Origin: Thauera butanivorans NBRC 103042
GTDB lineage: Bacteria; Pseudomonadota; Gammaproteobacteria; Burkholderiales; Rhodocyclaceae
Assembly (NCBI RefSeq): GCF_001591165.1
Contig: NZ_BCUG01000026.1
Location: forward strand, 26,325-90,324
Length of the DNA stretch: 64,000 nucleotides
Direction of reading: 5' to 3'
Notes under the pieces: model-generated
Databases searched by the model: none
The model's input: only the letters and a program-made list of their open reading frames with translations
Told to the model about the DNA's origin: nothing
Translations under genes and position numbers: made by a program
Shown: in pieces, positions 29,289-37,071 of the stretch
Layout: each line of letters begins with the position of its first letter
Numbering within the stretch: the stretch's first letter is position 1

Positions 29289-30407
29289 TTGCACCAAATG
29301 GGGGCCTTGCTCGTACTCATTGCCGTACTGATTGCGTACGGCTCGGTATACCCTTTCGACTTCTCGCCACACGCGGCCGGTCTGGAGGAGTTCATTGCGC
29401 TCTTCACCAGTCCTGAGCTGGCGATGGGGCGCGGCGATCTCGTTGGCAACCTGCTGCTGTTCGCCCCCTACGGCTTCATCGCAGCCTTGCACGCCCGTAC
29501 GAAACCGGCGCTCATGCGCCTGCTCTGGCTGGGCGCCGCGCTGGCGCTGGTATTGCAAATCGTCCAGCTGTGGCTGCCCAGCCGCGTGCCGGTCCTGGGC
29601 GACGTCGTCATCAACATTGCCGGCATGGCATTGGGCGTCGCCGCAGCCCGCCTGGCCGCGCCCTTGCTCCCCTCCACAGCCGGCAGCAAAAGCCCATCGA
29701 CGCTTTTTCCCGCCAGCCTCATGCTATGCTGGTTTACCTACCAGTGGTTTCCACTCGTACCGACGATCGATCTGCAGAACGTCATCAACGCATTGAAGCC
29801 GCTCCTGCTGTCACCCCAGCTGGACATCGCCCGCACGCTGCACACTGCTGTTGCCTGGGCCGCCTTCTTCAAACTGTCGGAACATGTCCTCGTCAAGCAC
29901 GGCACTGCCCCGACTCTGGCCGCAGCGGCCCTTGCCATCGTTGCCGCCAAGGCCATGATCGTCGGCGCCAGCATTTCGCTCAACAATGTGCTCGGACTCG
30001 GCCTGGCCATCGCCATGCTGCCCTGGCGCAGCAAACCAACCGCATTGCCCGCCCTGATCGTCGCCATGCTGCTCAGCCTGTTCGTATCCGGCCTGTCGCC
30101 CTTCTCCATGCAGAGCACTCCCCAGGCATTCCACTGGATTCCCTTCACCGGCATGCTCGAAGGCGACATGGGCAACAACCTCATGAGCTTGGTCGAAAAG
30201 GTCTACTTCTACGGCGCACTGATCCTGCTCATGGCCTGGCACGGCGCCCGACCGATGCCCGCCGCTTTTGCGGTGGCAATTTGTCTCGCCATCATCGAGG
30301 CTGCCCAGATCTTCATCGTCGGCAGGACAGCCGAAAGTACCGATCCAGCTCTGGCGCTCATTTTGGGTTTCGTCATCCGGCCCGGCATGCCTTCGCGGAA
30401 ACAGTAA
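29289..30407 (+). CDS. VanZ-family integral membrane protein
   Basis: A 372-residue polytopic inner-membrane protein with about ten hydrophobic segments. The first about 120 residues match VanZ-like proteins: YGSVYPFDFSP, GDLVGNLLLFAPYGF, then LPSRVPVLGDVVINIAGMALG. The second half contains a further VanZ-like repeat (WIPFTGMLEGDMGNNLMSLVEKVYFYG, then GRTAESTDPALALILGF), so the gene looks like an internal duplication or fusion. VanZ-like proteins are frequent in polysaccharide loci, but their biochemical function is not established. The start is TTG 29289, six bases after the decarboxylase stop; an ATG three codons later is possible. Confidence 0.82.
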   Translation: MHQMGALLVLIAVLIAYGSVYPFDFSPHAAGLEEFIALFTSPELAMGRGDLVGNLLLFAPYGFIAALHARTKPALMRLLWLGAALALVLQIVQLWLPSRVPVLGDVVINIAGMALGVAAARLAAPLLPSTAGSKSPSTLFPASLMLCWFTYQWFPLVPTIDLQNVINALKPLLLSPQLDIARTLHTAVAWAAFFKLSEHVLVKHGTAPTLAAAALAIVAAKAMIVGASISLNNVLGLGLAIAMLPWRSKPTALPALIVAMLLSLFVSGLSPFSMQSTPQAFHWIPFTGMLEGDMGNNLMSLVEKVYFYGALILLMAWHGARPMPAAFAVAICLAIIEAAQIFIVGRTAESTDPALALILGFVIRPGMPSRKQ

Positions 30408-30531
30408 GCAGCAGCCCCCTACCACATCCCATCTGCACAGGGCCCGTGTTCCCCCTGCTGACAAACACATCTGCATCAGCGATCATCGCCTACTCGAAAT
30501 GCAAGCTCAGTAACCATCGAGACACAGGCCG

Positions 30532-32118
30532 ATGCTCTTCAACTCCTACGAGTTCCTTTTCCTGTTCCTGCCTGTCACCTTCGCCATCTATTTCTGGATT
30601 GCCCGCAAAGGACGTGAACCGGCCATCGCATGGCTCGTACTGGCATCGCTTTTCTTCTATGGCTGGTGGAAGCCGATATATCTGTTGTTGCTGCTGGCAT
30701 CGACTATCGCCAACTTCGGCTTCGGCCTGATACTGGGCCAGGCCCATCGGCTCGGCCGTCAAACAGCCGGCAAGCGCTGGCTGATAGCAGGTGTCGTCTT
30801 CAACCTGGGGCTGCTGGGCTACTTCAAGTACGCGAATTTCGCCGTCGACAGCCTGAACGCTGTCGCAGGCACTCAATTTCACCTCGAAACCGTTATTCTC
30901 CCGCTGGCAATCTCGTTCTTCACTTTCCAGCAGATTGCTTACCTGGTGGATGCCTTCCAGGGGCAGGCGCGCGAATATCGTTTCGCTCACTACGCTCTTT
31001 TCATCACTTTCTTTCCCCAACTCATCGCTGGACCGATCGTACATCACCGCGACATGTTGCCGCAGTTCATGCGGCCTGGCGCCCTGAGTCCTCAGGCATG
31101 GAACATCGCAATCGGGCTCAGCATCTTCGCCCTCGGCCTGTTCAAGAAAACCGTGCTGGCCGATGGCGTCGCCCAATATGCCAGTCCAGTTTTCAACTCT
31201 GCAGCAACTGGTGGCACGCTGACTTTCTTCGAAGCATGGGGTGGCGCACTCGCCTACACACTTCAACTGTATTTCGACTTCTCCGGCTATTCCGACATGG
31301 CAGTCGGCGCTGCCCGGATGTTCGGCATCGTTCTGCCGGTCAACTTCCATTCGCCTTACAAGGCAACCAACATCATCGAATTCTGGCGTCGCTGGCACAT
31401 GACCTTGTCGGCCTTCCTGCGCGACTATCTTTACATCGCGCTCGGCGGCAATCGAGGCGGCAAGCTCAAGCGCTACCGTAATCTCATGCTGACCATGCTT
31501 CTCGGCGGACTCTGGCATGGTGCAGGCTGGACCTTCATCGCGTGGGGCGCCCTCCATGGACTCTACCTCTGCATCAATCATGCCTGGCGTCACATTGCCA
31601 ACCGACTCTTCCCTTCTCCCGCAGTACCAGCCAGCGTGACCAGAGCACTTTCATGGACACTTACTTTCATCGCAGTCGTCATCGGCTGGGTGTTCTTCCG
31701 TGCAGGCAGTGTTGACGCAGCAGCAGCGATCTTGAGGGGGATGGCCGGTGTCAATGGCATCGCTTTGCCCAACGCACTGGCGGCGCAGCTAGGCAGCCTG
31801 TGGCCCCTGCTCGCAAATATCGGCTTCCAGACCTATCTCGGCGGGGGCTCCCTCTTCGTGCTCAATTGGTTGTGGATCATCATCCTGACTCCCATCGTGC
31901 TGGTCATGCCGAATACCCAGGAAATCATGCGTAATTTCTATCCGGGCCTGCATCTTCATCAGACCAAACACGACGACGAAATACAACCCTTGCGTACCTT
32001 CAAGAATCGGATCGCATGGCAAGCCACTTCATACTGGGCGATCGCTCTGAGCGCGCTGGCAAGTCTTGGCGTGCTCGCAATGACCAGTATCTCCGAATTC
32101 CTCTATTTCCAGTTCTGA
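30532..32118 (+). CDS. MBOAT-family O-acyltransferase (AlgI-like)
   Basis: A 528-residue polytopic inner-membrane protein of the membrane-bound O-acyltransferase family. It opens MLFNSYEFLFLFLPVTF, the usual N-terminus of AlgI- and DltB-type proteins, with WKPIY, LGYFKY and LPLAISFFTFQQIAYLVD following. The catalytic region has the conserved His329 in GLWHGAGWTF and His342 in ALHGLYL. Such proteins take acyl groups (usually acetyl) across the membrane to a periplasmic transferase. The immediately following gene encodes an AlgJ/X-like protein with a possible SGNH motif, so the two probably acetylate the exopolysaccharide. It starts 124 bases after the VanZ gene. Confidence 0.92.
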   Translation: MLFNSYEFLFLFLPVTFAIYFWIARKGREPAIAWLVLASLFFYGWWKPIYLLLLLASTIANFGFGLILGQAHRLGRQTAGKRWLIAGVVFNLGLLGYFKYANFAVDSLNAVAGTQFHLETVILPLAISFFTFQQIAYLVDAFQGQAREYRFAHYALFITFFPQLIAGPIVHHRDMLPQFMRPGALSPQAWNIAIGLSIFALGLFKKTVLADGVAQYASPVFNSAATGGTLTFFEAWGGALAYTLQLYFDFSGYSDMAVGAARMFGIVLPVNFHSPYKATNIIEFWRRWHMTLSAFLRDYLYIALGGNRGGKLKRYRNLMLTMLLGGLWHGAGWTFIAWGALHGLYLCINHAWRHIANRLFPSPAVPASVTRALSWTLTFIAVVIGWVFFRAGSVDAAAAILRGMAGVNGIALPNALAAQLGSLWPLLANIGFQTYLGGGSLFVLNWLWIIILTPIVLVMPNTQEIMRNFYPGLHLHQTKHDDEIQPLRTFKNRIAWQATSYWAIALSALASLGVLAMTSISEFLYFQF

Positions 32119-32124
32119 GCTGTC

Positions 32125-33351
32125 ATGGACACTGCATCTCAGTACCGCCGCTTCCTGATCGTACTCGCCGCCAGCTTTGCAATCAGCTGCGCCCTGGCCG
32201 CCGGCATCAATTACCTCATCGACCCCTACGGGTTGTTCGGAACACCCCGAGTGGATGGTATCAACGCCCGCAAACCCACTGCCGGCGAGCGCGTCCGCAC
32301 GACCAAGCCCTACATGGCATCGGTCCTTGGCCCTACAACCGTCATCGCGGGAAACTCCCGCCCTGAACTCGGCCTCGACCCACAAAGCGCGTGCTGGTCC
32401 GAAGAAGACAAACCCGTGTTCAACAGCGGTATCCCGGGCGCGGGCTTCTACATGCAGACGCAGTACGCCAAGCACGCGCTCTCTGCTGGCAAAGGCAAGA
32501 AAGTTCTGCTCGCCGTCGACTTTCTTGATTTCCTGACCGACACTACCACCCCAAGCGACACATTTCCGCCAGACTGGGCTCACATGTCGGCGAGCTATGC
32601 CGGCCGGCTCGACATCCCCGGTGAAAACAGCAGCCCCTGGAAGATCATCAGTACCCAGGCACAAGACAAGTTGAGCGCGCTTTTCTCACTCAGCACCTTG
32701 GCCGACTCACTTCTGACCGTCATCCAGCAACGTACGCCCTTCATCACCGACCGACGCACTGATGGCTTCAATCCCGGAAACGACTACGAAGCAATCGTCC
32801 GCAATGAAGGGCAGTTCGTGCTCTTCAAGCAAAAAAACGACGAACTGGCTGCGCGCTTGGACAAACCGGGTCTTGGCCTTTTCCCCGCGGGTCAGGAGCA
32901 CTCCACCGACTTTGAAGCTCTAAAAAACTTTCTCGCCTGGTCTGAAGCCGAAAAGGTGGAAATCATCCTGTTCATCAATCCCTATCATGTGGACTACTTC
33001 CGAACCATCTACTCTGCGGGGCTGTGGACCGAGCTTGAGAGCTGGAAAAGACACATCACCCGGATTGCCAACGATTTCAGCGTGCCGCTCTGGGACTTCA
33101 ACAGTGTGGACGCCTACTCTAACGAAACACCTCCGGAGCGCAGTGAGCGCGGCACAAGTATCCACTGGTACTGGGAACCTGCCCACTATAAACGCGAGAT
33201 GGGAGAGTTGATGCTAGCAAAGCTGCTAAACCGAAGCTGTGTGACTGAAGATTTCCCGCTCTCCCCAGGCATCCGCTTGTCGATTGAGAATCTCGAGCAA
33301 CATCTCGCCGAACTTCGATCAAGACTCCTCACCTCGGTCGGGCAGGACTGA
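32125..33351 (+). CDS. AlgJ/AlgX-like periplasmic protein, probable O-acetylation partner
   Basis: A 408-residue protein with an N-terminal membrane anchor (about residues 10-28) and a periplasmic domain. IAGNSRPELG at about residues 75-84 looks like the nucleophile block of SGNH/GDSL esterases with Ser78, and the C-terminal SIHWYWEPAHYKREMG could supply the catalytic His and Asp/Glu. This resembles the transferase that works with MBOAT proteins in alginate or cellulose acetylation. Overall similarity to named members is weak by eye, so the call rests on motif and gene order. It starts 7 bases after the MBOAT stop. Confidence 0.7.
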   Translation: MDTASQYRRFLIVLAASFAISCALAAGINYLIDPYGLFGTPRVDGINARKPTAGERVRTTKPYMASVLGPTTVIAGNSRPELGLDPQSACWSEEDKPVFNSGIPGAGFYMQTQYAKHALSAGKGKKVLLAVDFLDFLTDTTTPSDTFPPDWAHMSASYAGRLDIPGENSSPWKIISTQAQDKLSALFSLSTLADSLLTVIQQRTPFITDRRTDGFNPGNDYEAIVRNEGQFVLFKQKNDELAARLDKPGLGLFPAGQEHSTDFEALKNFLAWSEAEKVEIILFINPYHVDYFRTIYSAGLWTELESWKRHITRIANDFSVPLWDFNSVDAYSNETPPERSERGTSIHWYWEPAHYKREMGELMLAKLLNRSCVTEDFPLSPGIRLSIENLEQHLAELRSRLLTSVGQD

Positions 33352-33564
33352 ACCGTTCCGTGCTCCGCATACCAAATGCATGACTACCGTCCCATGCATG
33401 CCTGGCTCAGCTGGGCGCCCACAGAGCACTGGAAGCCCTCCAACGGGCCGTTCTGGCCGTGGCTCCTGAATCTGCAACGCAGATCCGTAATAGATTGGTG
33501 CTTTTCATTCAAAGCAAGGCGCTGTGCAGGTCTTTCGCCCCACTTTTGCACCTTGGCTACGCTA
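33352..33564. other. unassigned stretch left of the IS200-type remnant
   Basis: This stretch lies between the AlgJ/X-like gene and the truncated transposase. An open plus-strand frame through 33414-33590 reads protein-like (RALEALQRAVLAVAPE, then RNRLVLFIQSKAL) but has no start or family I recognise and runs into antisense of the transposase fragment. It may be debris of a gene broken by the insertion. No RNA gene or repeat was seen. Confidence 0.4.
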
Positions 33565-33714
33565 TCAGGACACACCTCGAGCACATTGCGGCAACAGCTC
33601 GCCCAAGTGACGACGCAGCGCCCCGAATACCCGCTTCTTGCGTCGCTTCGGGATAAACACCACGTGGTACTTACAGTCCCATCTCGTTTCGCTCAGGCTC
33701 TGATACTCTTTCAT
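33565..33714 (-). pseudogene. tnpA: truncated IS200/IS605-family transposase (tnpA N-terminus)
   Basis: The minus strand from ATG 33714 encodes 49 residues ending at TGA 33567-33565. The first about 40 match the N-terminus of IS200-type Y1 transposases closely: KEYQSLSETRWDCKYHVVFI, KRRKKRVFGALRRHLGEL. The family is normally about 140-150 residues, so the domains with the HUH metal site and the catalytic Tyr are lost. After GEL the sequence diverges (LPQCARGVS) and stops. It is therefore an inactive remnant. The left-end hairpin of the element is preserved at 33787-33805. Confidence 0.88.
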
Positions 33715-33786
33715 CGTGAATCTCCTTTCTCTTGGCAGAGATCAGAAATTCACGCCGACCGTCGTAAAGGTCAAACCTTGGGGAGT

Positions 33787-33805
33787 CCCCCGGCACAGCC
33801 GGGGG
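33787..33805. mobile_element. left-end hairpin of the IS200/IS605 remnant
   Basis: CCCCCGGC (33787-33794), loop ACA, GCCGGGGG (33798-33805) is a perfect 8-base-pair hairpin about 70 bases upstream of the transposase fragment. It has the form of the subterminal hairpin that single-strand IS200/IS605 transposases recognise. The right end was not found, so the element was cut by deletion or recombination. Confidence 0.75.
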
Positions 33806-33927
33806 CTTACCTCTATGAGTTAAGCCTCATGAACGAGCTTGCCGACGTGACCGAAACCCTCGGTAACGGCAGGGACATTGGCACCAACTTGCGCACGCAA
33901 ACCCACCATACCCATGGCACGGTTGAC

Positions 33928-34569
33928 TCAGGGCTCGCGCCATGCACCGACACGCACCAGCTTGTTCTTCAGGCCAGGCAAGGGAAAACCCATCCGGTAC
34001 GCTGCATGGGCATTCGCCAGGGCTTTGTCATACTGTTTGAGATCGAAATACGCCAGACCGAGGTTGTAATGCACATTGGCATTGTCGCCCGCCTGCGCCA
34101 GCGCCGCTTCGAGTTGCGCGATGGCATCGTTGTGCTTGTTACGCTTGATGAGATAGAGACCATAGACCGTCTTGACCATCGCGTCGTCGGGCGCGAAGCG
34201 CAACGCACGATCGAACCAGCATTCCACGGTGTATTGAGCACCAGGAGGCGGGTTGAGCTTCACCTTAAACGAATAGTTTCCCATCGTCATCAGCGCCTCA
34301 TGGTGATTGGGAAATTTCCGCAAGGTGTAGGCGATATCGGCGGCGATCTGGTTGGTGGACCCGCCCCGCCGCATCATCCTCACATCGTCAGTGAAATGTA
34401 CACGTTCGACGAGCCGCCGCGCCGCCTCCGATGCCGTCCGGTAGTCCGCCGGCGAAGAACCGTCGGAGAATGGGTCGGCACATGCCGTCTGGCCGAATGC
34501 AAACGGCGATGCCGCGCAAAGCACAACCGAGACGATCCACGCTCGGGCGTGTCGGCTTAGGTTGGTCAT
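33928..34569 (-). CDS. tetratricopeptide-repeat periplasmic protein
   Basis: A 213-residue protein with a Sec signal peptide (IVSVVLCAASPFAFG) and three or four TPR-like units in the mature part: ALMTMGNYSFKVK, AMVKTVYGLYLIKRNKHNDAIAQLEAAL, and NVHYNLGLAYFDLKQYDKALANAHAAYRMG. ATG 34569 follows GGAG at good spacing; an ATG six codons earlier would place that site inside the gene. TPR proteins act as scaffolds, and several exopolysaccharide secretion systems contain one in the periplasm. It is divergent from the CapK-like gene and was probably the neighbour of the inserted IS element. Confidence 0.85.
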   Translation of the reverse strand: MTNLSRHARAWIVSVVLCAASPFAFGQTACADPFSDGSSPADYRTASEAARRLVERVHFTDDVRMMRRGGSTNQIAADIAYTLRKFPNHHEALMTMGNYSFKVKLNPPPGAQYTVECWFDRALRFAPDDAMVKTVYGLYLIKRNKHNDAIAQLEAALAQAGDNANVHYNLGLAYFDLKQYDKALANAHAAYRMGFPLPGLKNKLVRVGAWREP

Positions 34570-34604
34570 CTTCAACTCCGTTTCCAAATTATGATGGCGG
34601 TCGA

Positions 34605-34618
34605 GTAGGAATTCCTAC
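34605..34618. promoter_or_regulatory. 14-base perfect palindrome in a divergent promoter region
   Basis: GTAGGAATTCCTAC is a perfect palindrome in the 128-base gap between the divergent TPR and CapK-like starts. Its position would suit an operator for a dimeric regulator or a short cruciform. No second copy was found nearby, and no regulator of this type lies in the window, so its role is unproven. Confidence 0.4.
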
Positions 34619-34697
34619 CCGCCAGATTTGCCGACCATCATACAATAGGCCGACGGTGCGCCAGCCCGACGTAACGAAACCAATCCAAGATCCATCC

Positions 34698-36086
34698 ATG
34701 ACCTTGTACACCTCGCTGGTCAGCAGGCTGCTGTTTCCACTTCACGAACACCTCAAGCGGCACGACACACGTGCCATCCTCGGCGAACTGGAGCAGAGCC
34801 AGTGGCACAAACGGGAGCAGCTCGAAGCCATGCAGCTTGCTCGGTTGCGCGAGCTTCTTGCATCGGTTTCCGCACGTGTTCCCTACTTCCGTGAACACTT
34901 TCGCAAAAACGGGCTCGACATTGCCGACTTCGGCACGCGCGAGGCGCTTGCACTGCTGCCGCCCACCGACAAGGCGCTCATACGTGCTCACTCGGCAGAT
35001 TGGCAGGCGGAAGGGGCGCAGGGCCTTGCACGCCACTCCACCAGCGGCTCTTCCGGCGAGCCGCTCCATTTCCTGCTCGGCAAGCACCGCATCAGCTTCG
35101 ACATCGCGGCAAAGTGGCGGGCGACGCGCTGGTGGAACGTAGACATCGGCGACCGCGAGTTGGTGCTGTGGGGTTCGCCGCTCGAAGCCGCCACACAGGA
35201 CCGCCTCCGCGCCCTGCGCGACCGCGTGCTGCGCTCGCGCCTCGTTCCGGCCCGCGACCTCAATCCCGGCCGCCTCGACGCGATCCTCGACGAAATGCGT
35301 GAATTTCGCCCTGCGATGCTGTTCGGCTACCCTTCGGCGCTCTCGCGCGTTGCCTTCAGGGCACGCGAGCAAGGCCGCCGCATGGACGACCTCGGCATTC
35401 GCGTCGCCTTCTGCACCTCGGAAGTCCTTCGCCCCGAATGGCGCAAGGTCATCAGCGAAGTCTTCGGCTGCGGCGTCGCCAACGAATACGGCGCGCGCGA
35501 TGCCGGTTTCATCGCACGCGAATGTCCACATGGCGGATTGCACATCACGGCGGAGGAAGTGATCGTCGAGATCGTGGACGAGGCCGGACACCCCGTGCCC
35601 GCAGGTGTGGAGGGCGACATCCTGGTCACCAACCTCGCCGGCCCCGAGTTTCCCTTCATCCGCTACCGCACCGGCGATCGCGGCGTCCTGAGCAACCGCC
35701 CGTGCCCCTGCGGACGCGGCCTGCCGCTCATCGAGCACCTCAGCGGGCGTGCCAATGACGGCCTGGTCGCGCTCGACGGCAGTTGGGTGCACGGCAGTGC
35801 GGTCAACCACGCCCTGCGCGAACTCCCGGGCCTCGAGGCCTACCGCATCGTGCAGGAAGCGCGCGAGCGGGTAAGCGTCCGTCTCTCCGCCAGCGCGCCC
35901 CTGCCGGCCCCCTCGCTGGACGGTCTCGCCCAGCACCTGCGCAACCTGCTGGGGACGTCGCTGCAGGTGGATATCGAGCAGGTCGCCGAAATCCACGCCG
36001 AAGGCAACGGCAAGTTTCGCCATATCGTGTGCAAGGTCGAACCCGCCGCACCAGCTCAGTCCACATCCGGCGAGGTAATGGCATGA
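34698..36086 (+). CDS. CapK/PaaK-like adenylate-forming enzyme
   Basis: A 462-residue member of the phenylacetate-CoA ligase-like (CapK) family, which activates carboxylates as adenylates. The P-loop is STSGSSGEP (about residues 114-122), with GYPSALSRVA and NEYGARDAGFIA in the middle and the family-typical Cys cluster PCPCGRGLPLIEHLSGR near residue 340. The C-terminal domain is present. CapK proteins occur in capsule clusters and probably supply an activated acid for sugar modification. It starts a four-gene plus-strand operon and overlaps the following deacetylase by four bases (ATGA). The acid and acceptor are unknown; a carrier protein encoded nearby (42686-42940) is a candidate acceptor. 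Confidence 0.85.
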   Translation: MTLYTSLVSRLLFPLHEHLKRHDTRAILGELEQSQWHKREQLEAMQLARLRELLASVSARVPYFREHFRKNGLDIADFGTREALALLPPTDKALIRAHSADWQAEGAQGLARHSTSGSSGEPLHFLLGKHRISFDIAAKWRATRWWNVDIGDRELVLWGSPLEAATQDRLRALRDRVLRSRLVPARDLNPGRLDAILDEMREFRPAMLFGYPSALSRVAFRAREQGRRMDDLGIRVAFCTSEVLRPEWRKVISEVFGCGVANEYGARDAGFIARECPHGGLHITAEEVIVEIVDEAGHPVPAGVEGDILVTNLAGPEFPFIRYRTGDRGVLSNRPCPCGRGLPLIEHLSGRANDGLVALDGSWVHGSAVNHALRELPGLEAYRIVQEARERVSVRLSASAPLPAPSLDGLAQHLRNLLGTSLQVDIEQVAEIHAEGNGKFRHIVCKVEPAAPAQSTSGEVMA

Positions 36087-37069
36087 CGCGTACCACAATC
36101 ACCGTTCCCGGCCTCAAGACCGCACTCGGTCTGGCCTCACCCGGCGGCAAGCGGGGCAAGCTTTCCATCCTGATCTACCACCGTGTGCTACCCACCCCCG
36201 ACCCGCTGCGCACCGGCGACCCGGATGCCGGCACCTTTCGCTGGCAGATGGGCCTGCTCGCCAGCCACTTCAACGTACTGTCACTGCGCGAGGCGGCACA
36301 CCGGCTGCGTGAGGGGAGCCTGCCGCCGCGCGCAGCCTGCATCACCTTCGACGACGGCTACGCCGACAATTTCACCGTCGCCCTGCCGATCCTGCGCGAG
36401 TTCGGCCTGTCCAGCACCTTCTTCATCGCCACCGCCTACCTCGACGGCGGACGGATGTTCAACGACACCCTGATCGAGTTCGCCAAGGCGGTGCCGTCCG
36501 GTCCCTGCGACCTGAGCTCGATCGGCCTCGGCGTGCACTCGGTCGACACGGTGCAGGACCGTCGCGCACTGATGAGCAGGCTGATCGGCCATTTCAAGTA
36601 CCAGCCGCCCGAGCAGCGCCTGCCGGCGGTGGAAAAGCTCGCCGCCGACTTCGGCATCCGGCTGCCGGACGATCTGATGATGAGCAGCGACCAACTGCGC
36701 GCGCTTCACGCCGCCGGCATGGAGATCGGCGGTCATACCGACACCCACCCGATCCTTGCACGGCAGACGGCGGACGAGGCCCGGCACGAGATCCAGCTCG
36801 GCAAGGAAAAGCTCGAGGCCCTGCTCGGTGAGCCGATGCGTGTTTTCGCCTATCCCAACGGCCGGCCGGTGAAGGATTACGATGGCACCCATGCAGACAT
36901 CGTCGCCGGCTGCGGCTTCGAAGCGGCGGTGTCGACCCGCCCGGCGGCGGCCGACCGTCACAGCGGCATCCACGAACTGCCACGCTTCACGCCGTGGGAC
37001 GAGACACCCGCCCGCTTCGGCCTGCGCCTGCTGCGCAGCCTGGTGCTTCCTCATGGAGTGGGCGGCTGA
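36083..37069 (+). CDS. polysaccharide deacetylase (NodB fold)
   Basis: A 328-residue carbohydrate esterase family 4 protein that removes N-acetyl groups from amino-sugar polymers. The metal/catalytic Asp pair is in ITFDDGYADNF, and the metal-binding histidines are in GGHTDTHPIL. The region ending FAYPNGRPVKDYDGTH is typical of the group. No signal peptide is evident: the N-terminus is TRTTITVPGLKTALGLAS, so it may act on lipid-linked intermediates in the cytoplasm. It overlaps the CapK-like gene and is followed 3 bases later by the 598-residue unknown, showing a tight operon. It is one of three deacetylase-family proteins in the window. Confidence 0.88.
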   Translation: MTRTTITVPGLKTALGLASPGGKRGKLSILIYHRVLPTPDPLRTGDPDAGTFRWQMGLLASHFNVLSLREAAHRLREGSLPPRAACITFDDGYADNFTVALPILREFGLSSTFFIATAYLDGGRMFNDTLIEFAKAVPSGPCDLSSIGLGVHSVDTVQDRRALMSRLIGHFKYQPPEQRLPAVEKLAADFGIRLPDDLMMSSDQLRALHAAGMEIGGHTDTHPILARQTADEARHEIQLGKEKLEALLGEPMRVFAYPNGRPVKDYDGTHADIVAGCGFEAAVSTRPAAADRHSGIHELPRFTPWDETPARFGLRLLRSLVLPHGVGG

Positions 37070-37071
37070 GG

